Below, in pieces: positions 1-7,779 of a stretch of 51,352 nucleotides of DNA. Under the pieces are notes generated by a model, which saw nothing but the letters and a program-made list of their open reading frames with translations, was not told the DNA's origin and ran no database searches. The position numbers and the translations under genes are program-made. Positions within the stretch are counted from its first letter, which is position 1. Each line of letters begins with the position of its first letter. Location of the stretch: assembly GCF_002332425.1 (NCBI RefSeq), contig NZ_NRGS01000005.1, positions 232,760 through 284,111 of the forward strand, written 5' to 3'. Source of the stretch: Brachybacterium alimentarium. Lineage in GTDB: Bacteria > Actinomycetota > Actinomycetes > Actinomycetales > Dermabacteraceae.

Positions 1-74
1 AACATCGGTCCCCAGCTCACATTTCGTCTGGCGTGGCGGGCGTGGCGCGGCGCGGCCTGACGTGGTCTTCCCGA

Positions 75-114
75 TGTGGCTCGGCATGGCCTGGTGTGGC
101 TCGGCATGGCCTGG
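75..114. repeat. 20-bp tandem duplication in intergenic DNA
   Basis: Two identical 20-bp copies (tgtggctcggcatggcctgg) lie head to tail. They sit in GC-rich, gene-free sequence downstream of the minus-strand GNAT gene. Nothing else is recognisable between base 1 and that gene's stop at 192. Confidence 0.9.
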
Positions 115-191
115 TGTGCATGTGCAGCCCGTCCCGTCCCGGCCTGGCCCGGGTGCGTGTCTCGGGTACGTGGCGGAGAGAGCCGCGGGTG

Positions 192-1286
192 TCAGTCCCG
201 CGGCGGCTCGAGCAGGCGCGAGGGGTGCGCGTCGGCCGACGAATGCCAGGACTGGGTGCGCTCGTAGGTCTCCCAGCCCATCGACTCGTACAGGCCGTCC
301 GCGCCGGTGGGAGAGTCGTTGTCGACCTCGAGATCCACGTGGGTGCGGCCGCGCTCGGCGGCGTCCTGGGTCGCGGCGCGCAGCAGGGACTTCGCGATGC
401 CGTGCCCGCGTGCGCTGCGGTGCACCCCGAGGTACTCCAGGTAAGTGCCCTCGCCGAGCGTCGGCGTCGCCGACATCCGCGCGGCGACCAGTCCGCCGGC
501 GGGGAGCCACTGGCCCTCGCGCTCGACCTCCGCGATCCACCAGTGGTCCCAGGCGGCCTCGTCCGGGCTCTCGATGAGACGCTGGACGAACTCGGCGAAG
601 GATTCCCGGTAGGAGTTGAAGTGATCGGCGAAGGACTCCTCCAGCATCCGGTGCACGGTCCGCACGTCCTGCGCGACGGGGAGCCCGGACTCATGGCGAT
701 GGACCGGACGCACGCGAGTGCCTGCGCGGGGCTCGCGAGTGGTGATCGCTTCGCCGGCGTTCACCGGCCGACGCATGTGCAGCCAGGTGCGCACCATGTC
801 GTAGCCCGCGGCGGCGAGGAGACGGCTGCGATCGGTGTCCAGCTCGTTCGCATCGCAGGACAGCTGAGTGGAGCCGAGTCCCCGGTGGCGGGCGAAGGAC
901 CCGCCGACCTCGACGGCCCAGTCCAGCAGGGAGGCGGCGAGGGCATCGCGATCGGGGACCTCGGTGTCGACCACGAACTGCACGTTGGTGCGGCCCGAGG
1001 CACGGTCCTCGAGTGCGATCCAGGCGACCGGCGCGCGATCCGTGCTGGGGGAGCCGTCGTGCGCGGTGGGCACCACCACGACCTGGCGACGGGACCAGGA
1101 CTTCAGTCCGACCATGCGCGAGCGCAGTCCGTCGGGATCAGCCGCCCCGTCAGGCGTATGGCGTCGGATGCCTGCCGTCACGAGCGCGGCGACTGGGTCG
1201 ACGTCCCTCTCCAGAGGGAGACGCGAGGTGAACCGTCCCTCGAGGGCGGGCGGGATCGTGGGCGGGAAATGATCGACGAGGAGCAC
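192..1286 (-). CDS. Two-domain GNAT-family N-acetyltransferase
   Basis: This 364-residue protein is probably an acetyl-CoA-dependent N-acetyltransferase of unknown substrate. The C-terminal half carries a clear GNAT motif A (EYLGVHRSARGHGIAKSLL), followed by a beta-strand with acidic residues and the usual terminal motif with YESMGWE. The N-terminal half (about residues 40-170) looks like a second, degenerate GNAT fold, as in MshD-type tandem GNATs, but similarity to MshD itself is not strong enough to name it. I chose the GTG at 1286 because a CACCAT hexamer (1293-1298) lies exactly 6 nt upstream, as at many leaderless starts in this window. An in-frame extension further upstream is low-complexity and runs through a repeat. 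It is a single-gene transcription unit. Confidence 0.8.
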   Translation of the reverse strand: MLLVDHFPPTIPPALEGRFTSRLPLERDVDPVAALVTAGIRRHTPDGAADPDGLRSRMVGLKSWSRRQVVVVPTAHDGSPSTDRAPVAWIALEDRASGRTNVQFVVDTEVPDRDALAASLLDWAVEVGGSFARHRGLGSTQLSCDANELDTDRSRLLAAAGYDMVRTWLHMRRPVNAGEAITTREPRAGTRVRPVHRHESGLPVAQDVRTVHRMLEESFADHFNSYRESFAEFVQRLIESPDEAAWDHWWIAEVEREGQWLPAGGLVAARMSATPTLGEGTYLEYLGVHRSARGHGIAKSLLRAATQDAAERGRTHVDLEVDNDSPTGADGLYESMGWETYERTQSWHSSADAHPSRLLEPPRD

Positions 1287-1479
1287 CGGTTCATGGTGCC
1301 ACGTACGGGCCGGGCAGGGCAGGGAAAGCGGCTGGGAGGGAGAGAAGGGATGCAGGATCGAAAGGTTCGCGCTGTCGCTCCGGCAAGCAGAACGGCGGCT
1401 TCCACGCAGAACGATGGCTGCGGGTAGCGGGCGGCTGCCTCCGGAGACGGTTCCGCAAGGCCCGCGTTGTGGAGCCCGG

Positions 1480-1592
1480 CGCGTCCCGCAGCCCGACGGC
1501 GCGGGTGCCCCGGGGAACAGGCGGCCCGACGGTGTGGGCATCCCGGCGCGTCTGGCAGCCCGACGGTATGGGCACCCCGGCGAAACAGGCGG
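1480..1592. repeat. Imperfect 33-34-bp tandem repeat, about 3.3 copies
   Basis: Units at 1480-1513, 1514-1546 and 1547-1580, plus a partial unit at 1581-1592. Each shares a core like cgcgtc-ggcagcccgacgg-(n)gggcaccccgg. Units 1 and 3 are most alike; unit 2 and the partial fourth share an aacaggcgg variant, giving an alternating A-B-A-B pattern. Confidence 0.8.
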
Positions 1593-1667
1593 AGTGAGGC
1601 GTCCTCAACGCCTACTGCCCCCGGGTACTGAGGAGTAACGAGCATCCGACCGGCTCAGGGACAGAGG

Positions 1668-1695
1668 AGCCCCCACCGGTGGGTCGGTGGGGGCT
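1668..1695 (-). terminator. Hairpin downstream of the DHA2 efflux gene
   Basis: An 11-bp perfect GC-rich stem (1668-1678 with 1685-1695) with a 6-nt loop lies 56 nt downstream of the minus-strand transporter stop. No U-tract follows, as for most hairpins in this window. Confidence 0.65.
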
Positions 1696-1750
1696 GCTCC
1701 AAGAGCCCGAGAGCCCGAGCCCGGGCGCTCGACAGGCCCGGCGGGTGGTA

Positions 1751-3610
1751 TCAGCGGTCGGAGGACTGCGCCAGGTGGTCGCCGTGGCCGCCGCCGTCGT
1801 ACCCGCGGTCGCTGTCGTAGCCGCCCCGGCCGCCGCCGTCGTGGTTGCCATCGTCGTGGCCGGCCGGTGCCTCGCCGGAGGCGCCCACGGCCGCCAGCTC
1901 ACCGGTGTGCGGGTGCGCTTCCTGGGACTCGCTGCCCGTGCCGGCGAAGTCCGCCGCGGCGTCCGAACCGGGCTGCACCGGGGTCTCCTCGACCGTGTGC
2001 AGGGTCTCGCGCAGAGGCACCTGCTTGATGAACAGCGAAAGCACCAGGGCGATGAGCACGAAGGGGAGCGCGGTCAGGAACACCATGTGCATGGCGTCCC
2101 CCATGCCCATCCGGATCGGCTCCACGAGGAAATCGGGGAGCTTCTCGAGAGCGGTCGGATCCAGCACGGCGCTCTCCAGGCCCGAGCTGTCCACCGACCC
2201 TCCGGACTGCTGGAGCGCAGTCATCTTCTCGGGCGGGATCTGCTCGAGCTGCGTCTGGATGGAGCTGGACATCTGCGCGGTCATCACGGTGCCGAGCACC
2301 GCGGTGCCGATGGTCGAGCCGATATTGCGGAAGAACTGGATCGCAGCGGTCGCGACGCCGAGCTCGCGCTGGGCGACGACGTTCTGCACCACCAGCGTGT
2401 ACACCTGCATCGACAGACCGAGCCCCAGGCCGATGACGATCATCGCCATGGTCAGCTTCAGCTGGGAGTCGCCGTACTCCATGCGGGAGAGCAGCCAGTA
2501 GCCGGCCACCAGGACCGCGCCGCCCAGGACCAGGAACTCCTTGTAGCGACCGGTCTTGGAGATGAGCAGGCCCACCAGGATCGAGGTGACGATCATGGCG
2601 ACGGACAGCGGGATGAGGATCGCGCCGGAGTTGGTGGCGGAGACGCCCATGACTCCCTGGGCGTAGACCGGGATGTAGATGATCGCGCCGAACATGGCCA
2701 CGGCGATCGCGAAGGACGCGGCCACCGACAGTGCCACGATCGGGCGCATCAGCAGGTGCATCGGCAGCAGCGGTTCGGGGACCCGGGTCTCGATGATCAC
2801 GAAGGCGATGAGGAACACTGCGGCGACCGCGTACATCCCGATGATCACCGGGGAGCTCCAGGCGTAGTCCCCGCCGCCCCACGTGGTGGCGAGCAGTGCG
2901 ATGACCATGCCGGGGGTGAGGGTGAACATGCCCAGGAGGTCGACCTTGCCGTGCTGGGTCTCGGCGGTCAGGTGCAGGAACTTCAGGATGAACACGAAGG
3001 CGATCACGCCGACGGGGAGCATCATGTAGAACAGCCAGCGCCAGCCGAGGTGGTCGGTGACGGAGCCGCCGATGAGCGGGCCGACCACCGAGGTCACGCC
3101 GAAGACGGCGCCCATGATGCCCTGGTACTTGCCGCGCTGGCGCGGGGGGATGATGTCGCCGATGATCGTCTGGCTCAGCGGCATCAGAGTGCCCATGCCC
3201 AGGCCCTGCACGGCGCGCGCGAAGACCAGGAACCAGAAGTCCGTGGCCATGCCGGCCAGGATCGAGCCGAGCATGAAGATGGCGAGGCCGCCGAGGTAGA
3301 ACCAGCGGCGCCCGTACAGGTCCGAGAGCTTGCCGACTATCGGGACCGCGACGGCGGAGACCAGCATCGCGGCCGTCGCGATCCAGCTGTAGTGCTCCAC
3401 GCCGCCCAGCTCGGCGACGATGCGGGGCATCGCGGGGCCGACGATCGTCTGGGACATGGAGGCGACGAACATGCCGAGCATGAGGCCGACGAAGACCAGC
3501 TTGCCCTGACGATCCAGGCCGGTGAAGGGGGCAGGGGCGGCCGGGGCCGCGGTGGGGCCGGAGGCTGCGGCAGTGCCGGGAGGTGCTGCGGGGGTCGATG
3601 CTGTGCTCAT
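1751..3610 (-). CDS. DHA2-family (EmrB/QacA-type) MFS drug efflux transporter
   Basis: This 619-residue inner-membrane proton-driven exporter has about 14 predicted helices between residues 26 and 540. MFS motif A is visible after helix 2 (GKLSDLYGRRW), and the helix-5 region reads GPLIGGSVTDHLGWRWLFYM, as in DHA2 drug pumps. The ATG at 3610 has GGAG about 7 nt upstream; a longer frame adds only low-complexity residues. The C-terminal tail (about 541-619) is cytoplasmic and ends in a stretch rich in Gly, Asp and His (about 584-617), unusual for the family. It is divergent from a TetR-family gene that most likely represses it. Substrates cannot be read from sequence. Confidence 0.92.
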   Translation of the reverse strand: MSTASTPAAPPGTAAASGPTAAPAAPAPFTGLDRQGKLVFVGLMLGMFVASMSQTIVGPAMPRIVAELGGVEHYSWIATAAMLVSAVAVPIVGKLSDLYGRRWFYLGGLAIFMLGSILAGMATDFWFLVFARAVQGLGMGTLMPLSQTIIGDIIPPRQRGKYQGIMGAVFGVTSVVGPLIGGSVTDHLGWRWLFYMMLPVGVIAFVFILKFLHLTAETQHGKVDLLGMFTLTPGMVIALLATTWGGGDYAWSSPVIIGMYAVAAVFLIAFVIIETRVPEPLLPMHLLMRPIVALSVAASFAIAVAMFGAIIYIPVYAQGVMGVSATNSGAILIPLSVAMIVTSILVGLLISKTGRYKEFLVLGGAVLVAGYWLLSRMEYGDSQLKLTMAMIVIGLGLGLSMQVYTLVVQNVVAQRELGVATAAIQFFRNIGSTIGTAVLGTVMTAQMSSSIQTQLEQIPPEKMTALQQSGGSVDSSGLESAVLDPTALEKLPDFLVEPIRMGMGDAMHMVFLTALPFVLIALVLSLFIKQVPLRETLHTVEETPVQPGSDAAADFAGTGSESQEAHPHTGELAAVGASGEAPAGHDDGNHDGGGRGGYDSDRGYDGGGHGDHLAQSSDR

Positions 3611-3732
3611 GGAGCTCCTCGGAGGGCGATGGCGGATGGGCGGAGTGGTTCTCGGGCGGGAAGAACTCGTCCGACGGTCGCAGCGCATCCTTGAGCCTCG
3701 ACCGGAACAGTCTAGCGACCTGTTACATCGAC

Positions 3733-3753
3733 TGCACTATTTCAGCGAGTGCA
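3733..3753. promoter_or_regulatory. Candidate TetR operator between efflux gene and regulator
   Basis: A perfect inverted repeat TGCACT-N9-AGTGCA lies between the divergent genes. Its right arm overlaps the position expected for the -35 box of the TetR gene. Its left arm falls about 18 bp upstream of TAGACT (minus strand, 3709-3714), a possible -10 for the pump. This geometry suits simultaneous repression of both genes. Confidence 0.55.
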
Positions 3754-3774
3754 ATTTCTGTGATCCGTCGGACT

Positions 3775-3780
3775 TACGAT
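3775..3780 (+). promoter_or_regulatory. -10 box TACGAT for leaderless TetR mRNA
   Basis: TACGAT ends 6 nt before the GTG at 3787, so transcription should begin at or next to the start codon. Confidence 0.6.
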
Positions 3781-3786
3781 GGAGGG

Positions 3787-4455
3787 GTGACTGACGCAGC
3801 GACACCCTCCATGCCCCCCGACCCGCTTCCGGGCAGTCCCGACGATCCCCCCGAGGACGGGTTGGGTCTGCGCGAGACCAAGAAGCGCCAGACCCGGATC
3901 GCGATGCACCGTGCAGCGGTCGAGCTCGTGGCCGAGCACGGCTTCACGCAGGTGACCGTCGAGATGATCGCGCGGAAGGCCGGGGTCTCCACCCGCACCT
4001 TCTTCAACCACTGGGTCACGAAGGATGCGGCCGTGCTGGGGGTGGTCCCCGGCGAAGCCGTGCAGCTCTCACAGCAGCTGAGGGCACAGCTCGAGGTGGC
4101 GAGCCCCCGCGACGCGCTCCGCGCGGTGCTGAGGGACGTGCTCGCCGGGATCCCCGCCGATCCGGAGCTGCGCGAGCTCAAGAAGCTCGTGATGACCAAG
4201 GAGCCGCACCTGCACACGATCTCCTCGGGAAATCTCATCGAGGTGCAGTCCGAGCTGGTCGAGGTGCTCAGCGAGGGGATGCTCGACGAGGGCATGGAGC
4301 CCGAGGACGCCCGCCTGTGCGCGGCGATCGTGGTGCAGGTGGGGTTCGCCCTGACCCGCAGCGCGTTCGGGCTCTCGATGACCCGGGGCCTGGATCTGCC
4401 CAGCGCGTACGACCGGGTCCTGGAGCTCTACGACGGCGGCCTCCGGGAGGTCTGA
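3787..4455 (+). CDS. TetR/AcrR-family transcriptional regulator
   Basis: This 222-residue regulator has an N-terminal helix-turn-helix (about residues 35-85, with AVELVAEHGFTQVTVEMIA and AGVSTRTFFNHW, the TetR signature) and a variable ligand-binding C-terminal region. Its head-to-head arrangement with the DHA2 efflux gene and the shared candidate operator suggest a local, ligand-relieved repressor of that pump. Start: GTG 3787 is favoured by the -10 box 6 nt upstream. The GGAGG at 3781-3785 is too close to that codon to act as its ribosome site. ATG 3811 is an alternative start that would shorten the disordered N-terminus by eight residues. Confidence 0.9.
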   Translation: MTDAATPSMPPDPLPGSPDDPPEDGLGLRETKKRQTRIAMHRAAVELVAEHGFTQVTVEMIARKAGVSTRTFFNHWVTKDAAVLGVVPGEAVQLSQQLRAQLEVASPRDALRAVLRDVLAGIPADPELRELKKLVMTKEPHLHTISSGNLIEVQSELVEVLSEGMLDEGMEPEDARLCAAIVVQVGFALTRSAFGLSMTRGLDLPSAYDRVLELYDGGLREV

Positions 4456-4486
4456 GTCCCGGTCGGTCCGGCCGCGCGGACTCGTC

Positions 4487-5491
4487 TCAGCGCACCAGGC
4501 GTCCGATGCCGCTGTCCCAGCCCCGTCCGTCGGCGAGGCGCTCCGCGACGACCTTCTCGAGCCGGGTGGTGCGCGGCAAGGTGGCCGCGTCGTACGGGGG
4601 ACGCTCGTCGAAGACGAAGAACGCCGCGCCGTCGGGGTTCGGCGAGGTCGACAGGACTTCCCAGCGATCGACGAAGGCGCCGATGTTCGAGGACACGCCC
4701 AGCTCCTCGACCAGGGCGCGGTTGATCAGCCAGGAATCGCAGAAGAACTCCGTGCCGAAGCGTGGAGCGGACGGCGGGCGCTGCTCGTCGAGGTCCGCGT
4801 AGTGGTTCGTGAAGTAGGCGGTGGCGCGCTCGAAGGAGGCCTCCACCTCGTCAGGGGTGAGGGGCCCGCGGGCGGGGATGTGGGTCCCGACCGCCCAGCG
4901 CTCCAGCTCAGTGCCCGGGTCGACCCGATGGAGGTCGAACTGCAGACGTCCCAGGTGGACCAGTCGGCCCGCCCAGTTCAGCGCCGTCCAGCCGCGCTGG
5001 TGCAGCCCGAGGCGCCCGCTGGCACGACGGTGCACGCGCATCTGCTGGCCGAGGTCGGCGAGGACCTCCCAGGACAGCTCGGCGCCCAGTCCTCGAGCCT
5101 CGTGCCAGGTGCGCACGGTGCTCGTGCCCACGGCGAGGGCCAGGATCGCGATCAGGCCCTCGCCGGGCGCGAGGCGCTCCTGGAGGCGGTCGTGCGTCGA
5201 GGCGAGCTCCTCGAGGCGGACCTCGGGGACGTCCAGTCCGGCGCGAGCACGCAGCAGGTTCGCAGTGCGCGTGATCTCGGTGAGGATCTCCTCGTCCGCG
5301 ACCGCTCGGGGCAGCAGGGGCAGCAGCTCCTCGCGGTCCCGGCCGGTGATCCCGAGCTGGTCGAGCAGGTCGGGGGCCGACGGTGCGATGAGCAGAGCGG
5401 CGACGTCGTCGGGGCCGAGCTCGTCGGCCGCCCGGACGGAGGTCGGCGGATCGCCGAGGTGGTCGGGGCGCGCGGCACGGCGATCTGTCAT
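4487..5491 (-). CDS. Acyltransferase with NAT_N / GNAT_C-type domains
   Basis: This 334-residue protein resembles the actinobacterial family annotated as acyltransferase domain-containing. It has a helical N-terminal region (about 1-110), a central region, and a C-terminal part with GWTALNWAGRLVHLGRLQF, FFCDSWLINRALVE and SSNIGAF, which recalls the GNAT_C family. The acyl donor and acceptor are unknown. ATG 5491 is supported by TACGGT at 5498-5503, exactly 6 nt upstream, giving a leaderless start; a longer frame reads back through the gpmA region and is not real. It is convergent with the TetR gene and downstream of gpmA but separated from it by a strong hairpin. Confidence 0.78.
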   Translation of the reverse strand: MTDRRAARPDHLGDPPTSVRAADELGPDDVAALLIAPSAPDLLDQLGITGRDREELLPLLPRAVADEEILTEITRTANLLRARAGLDVPEVRLEELASTHDRLQERLAPGEGLIAILALAVGTSTVRTWHEARGLGAELSWEVLADLGQQMRVHRRASGRLGLHQRGWTALNWAGRLVHLGRLQFDLHRVDPGTELERWAVGTHIPARGPLTPDEVEASFERATAYFTNHYADLDEQRPPSAPRFGTEFFCDSWLINRALVEELGVSSNIGAFVDRWEVLSTSPNPDGAAFFVFDERPPYDAATLPRTTRLEKVVAERLADGRGWDSGIGRLVR

Positions 5492-5497
5492 GGGGCC

Positions 5498-5503
5498 ACC
5501 GTA
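5498..5503 (-). promoter_or_regulatory. -10 box TACGGT, leaderless acyltransferase start
   Basis: On the minus strand TACGGT ends 6 nt before ATG 5491. Confidence 0.5.
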
Positions 5504-5660
5504 TCGCCTGTGCAGCGCTGACTGTGACCCGGGTCGCCCCTCGGCGCCCCGACGCCGTGGCCGGTCACCGCCCGCCCCGACACCGGAGGGGCGGGCGTCC
5601 GGCAGGGGCAGGACGGGTGCTGGGCAGGGGAAGGGTGTGTGGTCGCGAAACGGTGCGTTC

Positions 5661-5690
5661 CGACGCCACGAGGGGCCCCTCGTGGCGTCG
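5661..5690. terminator. Perfect 30-bp palindrome downstream of gpmA
   Basis: Bases 5661-5675 are the exact reverse complement of 5676-5690, with no intervening loop (centre ggggcccc). It begins 19 nt after the gpmA stop and most likely folds as the gpmA terminator, with the central bases unpaired in RNA. There is no U-tract. As DNA it is also a perfect two-fold site. Confidence 0.7.
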
Positions 5691-5709
5691 CTCAGATGAG
5701 CTGCAGGGC

Positions 5710-6456
5710 TTACTTCTTGCCCTGGTTGGCGACGGCCTCGGCGGCGGCCTTCGCGGCGACCGGATCGAGGTAGCGGCCGCCCTTCTCGACGGGCTGGAAG
5801 TTCTCGTCGAGCTCGTACACCAGCGGCTGGCCGGTGGGGATGTTCAGCCCGGAGATCTCCTCGTCGGAGATGCCGTCGAGGTACTTCACCAGGGCGCGCA
5901 GCGAGTTGCCGTGGGCGGCGACGAGCACGACCTTGCCGGAGGTGAGGTCGGGCTTGATGCCCTCCTCCCAGTACGGCAGGAAGCGCTCGACGACGTCCTT
6001 GAGGCACTCCGCCTTCGGCAGCTGGTCGCCGAGGTCCGCGTACTGCGGATCCTGGTCCTGGCTGAACTCCGAGCCGAACTCGATCTCCGGCGGCGGGGTG
6101 TCGTAGGAGCGGCGCCAGGCCATGAACTGCTCTTCGCCGTACTTCTCGCGGATCTCGGATTTGTCCATGCCCTGGAGGGCGCCGTAGTGACGCTCGTTCA
6201 GGCGCCAGTCCCGCTTGACCGGGATCCAGTGACGGTCCGCAGCATCCAGGGAGAGGTTCGCGGTCATGATCGCGCGACGCTGCAGGGAGGTGTGCACGAC
6301 GTCGGGGAGGATGCCGGCCTCCTTCATGAGGTCGCCGCCCTCCGTGGCCTCCTGTCGCCCCTTCTCCGTGAGGTGCACGTCCACCCAGCCGGTGAACAGG
6401 TTCTTCGCATTCCAGTCGCTCTCGCCATGGCGGAGCAGCACGAGTGTGTAGGTCAT
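5710..6456 (-). CDS. gpmA: 2,3-bisphosphoglycerate-dependent phosphoglycerate mutase
   Basis: A 248-residue cytoplasmic glycolytic enzyme interconverting 3- and 2-phosphoglycerate. It has the phosphohistidine motif [10 protein letters not shown] at residues 7-16, the [13 protein letters not shown] block and the second catalytic histidine in [19 protein letters not shown]. Length and motifs are those of the dPGM family. ATG 6456 is preceded by TACCCT (6463-6468) at 6 nt, so the mRNA is probably leaderless. It is a single gene closed by the palindrome 19 nt downstream, and divergent from a HAD phosphatase. Confidence 0.97.
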   Translation of the reverse strand: MTYTLVLLRHGESDWNAKNLFTGWVDVHLTEKGRQEATEGGDLMKEAGILPDVVHTSLQRRAIMTANLSLDAADRHWIPVKRDWRLNERHYGALQGMDKSEIREKYGEEQFMAWRRSYDTPPPEIEFGSEFSQDQDPQYADLGDQLPKAECLKDVVERFLPYWEEGIKPDLTSGKVVLVAAHGNSLRALVKYLDGISDEEISGLNIPTGQPLVYELDENFQPVEKGGRYLDPVAAKAAAEAVANQGKK

Positions 6457-6462
6457 GCTCCC

Positions 6463-6468
6463 AGGGTA
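6463..6468 (-). promoter_or_regulatory. -10 box TACCCT, leaderless gpmA start
   Basis: Minus-strand TACCCT ends 6 nt before the gpmA ATG. Confidence 0.5.
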
Positions 6469-6525
6469 CGCGGGGCTGCTGGGGCGCGCATGTCGTGCTC
6501 ACAGCATCGACGTGCCCCGCTCATC

Positions 6526-6531
6526 TAGTCT
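6526..6531 (+). promoter_or_regulatory. -10 box TAGTCT, leaderless HAD phosphatase start
   Basis: TAGTCT ends 7 nt before ATG 6539. Confidence 0.5.
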
Positions 6532-6538
6532 CGGCTCC

Positions 6539-7237
6539 ATGACCGCTCTCGCGCCCGGCCGCCTCACCGATGTCCCCGTCGTCCTCCTGGATCTTGACGG
6601 CACGATCGTCGATTCCGGGCCCGGGATCCTCGCAGCGCTCGCCCACGCCTTCGCCGAGTGCGGGGAGCCGCTGCCTTCCGAGCAGGTGCTGCGCACTTTC
6701 ATCGGCCCGCCGTTGACGGAGTCCTTCGAAGGGACGCTGGGCCTCGCTCCGGAGCGCTCGGAGCAGCTGCGCCTGGCCTATTCGGCGCACTACCAGGAGC
6801 GCGGCCTGCTCTCCGCCGCGCCCTATGCCGGGATCCCTGAGCTGGTCCGTTCTCTCACGGCGCGGGGGCGCACGGTGGCCGTGGCGACCAACAAGCCCGA
6901 GACCACCGCCCGGCGCCTCCTCGCGCACCAAGGGCTGGACGGGGAGTTCGCGCTGATCGGCGGCACCGATCGGGCCACGGGCCGCGATGACAAGTCCGCG
7001 GTCATCGCCAGCGTCCTGGATCGGCTTGACCTCCGCTCGGCCGTCGCGGAGGCCGCCTCGCACGAGGTGCCCGCCGCCGTCATGATCGGGGACCGGCTGC
7101 ACGACGCCGAGGGGGCTGCGGCGCACGGACTGCCCGCGGTGCTGGTCGGCTGGGGATACGGGGGAGAGGTCGAGCTGAGCGCCGGGCTGCCGGTCGCCCG
7201 GACCGTCGAGGAGCTCTCCGGAATGCTGCTGGGCTGA
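6539..7237 (+). CDS. HAD-superfamily phosphatase, phosphoglycolate phosphatase-like
   Basis: A 232-residue HAD hydrolase with motif I LLDLDGTIVDSG (nucleophile Asp and acid/base Asp), a helical cap domain, motif II VAVATNKPE, and motif III/IV Lys plus MIGDRLHDAEGA. The closest family feel is PGP/Gph-like phosphatases acting on small phosphorylated metabolites such as 2-phosphoglycolate. The substrate is inferred only from family. I chose ATG 6539 over an upstream in-frame start because TAGTCT lies 7 nt upstream and the longer N-terminus is low-complexity. Confidence 0.88.
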   Translation: MTALAPGRLTDVPVVLLDLDGTIVDSGPGILAALAHAFAECGEPLPSEQVLRTFIGPPLTESFEGTLGLAPERSEQLRLAYSAHYQERGLLSAAPYAGIPELVRSLTARGRTVAVATNKPETTARRLLAHQGLDGEFALIGGTDRATGRDDKSAVIASVLDRLDLRSAVAEAASHEVPAAVMIGDRLHDAEGAAAHGLPAVLVGWGYGGEVELSAGLPVARTVEELSGMLLG

Positions 7238-7310
7238 GAGCCCTGCGGGCGCTGAGGGCCCTGCGGCCGCGCTCGTGGTCTGGTCGCACCGCCGGGCTCG
7301 CAGATCCCGC

Positions 7311-7736
7311 CTACGCCTCGACCAGGATGGTGAACGGGCCGTCGTTGACGAGCCCCACCCGCATCATCGCGCCGAAGCGGCCGGTCGAGGCCGTCACCCC
7401 GCGTTCGCGGATCGCCTCGACGACGGCTTCCACGAGCGGTTCGGCGACAGGGCCCGGGGCGGCTGCGCTCCATGACGGCCGACGGCCCTTGCGGGCATCG
7501 CCGTAGAGCGTGAACTGTGAGACGACCAGCACCTGGGCGCCGGAGTCGACGACGGAGCGCTCACCGTCGAGGATCCTCAGCTCGCAGATCTTCCGTGCGA
7601 TCGTGGCGGCCTGGGCGGGGCCGTCATCGTGCGTCACGCCCACCAGCGCCAGCACGCCTTCGCCCTCGACGGAGCCGATCACCTCGCCATCGACCTCGAC
7701 CTGAGCACCGTCGACCCTCTGGAGCACTGCACGCAT
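7311..7736 (-). CDS. dtd: D-aminoacyl-tRNA deacylase
   Basis: A 141-residue enzyme that hydrolyses D-amino acids mischarged on tRNA (chiral proofreading). The start [18 protein letters not shown], the SQFTLYGD motif and the C-terminal NDGPFT match the DTD SQFTL and NxGPxT signatures, including the Gly-Pro that carries the cross-subunit cis-proline. It lies 43 nt downstream of the phosphotransferase gene on the same strand. CACCAT (7743-7748, minus) 6 nt before ATG 7736 suggests its own leaderless start. Confidence 0.96.
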   Translation of the reverse strand: MRAVLQRVDGAQVEVDGEVIGSVEGEGVLALVGVTHDDGPAQAATIARKICELRILDGERSVVDSGAQVLVVSQFTLYGDARKGRRPSWSAAAPGPVAEPLVEAVVEAIRERGVTASTGRFGAMMRVGLVNDGPFTILVEA

Positions 7737-7779
7737 GCTCCGATGGTGGCACACGGCCCCGGCCGACGGACGCGAGCGC

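Larger units (their letters stand above)
1287..1750. other. 464-bp gene-free interval with repeats and a terminator
   Basis: No convincing gene lies here. The interval holds the likely promoter of the downstream GNAT gene, a set of about 34-bp imperfect tandem repeats at 1480-1592, and the hairpin at 1668-1695 that probably ends the efflux-pump transcript. Open frames crossing it have arginine-, proline- and alanine-rich compositions typical of non-coding GC-rich DNA. Confidence 0.7.

Noticed and set aside
1679..3694. Long open frame antisense to the efflux gene
   Set aside because: Asp/His/Arg-rich nonsense-like composition; the minus strand has clear transmembrane helices and MFS motifs.
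3781..3786. GGAGG as ribosome site for the TetR gene at GTG 3787
   Set aside because: Spacing to the GTG is only 1 nt; the -10 placement fits a leaderless start, though the site could serve no other codon well.
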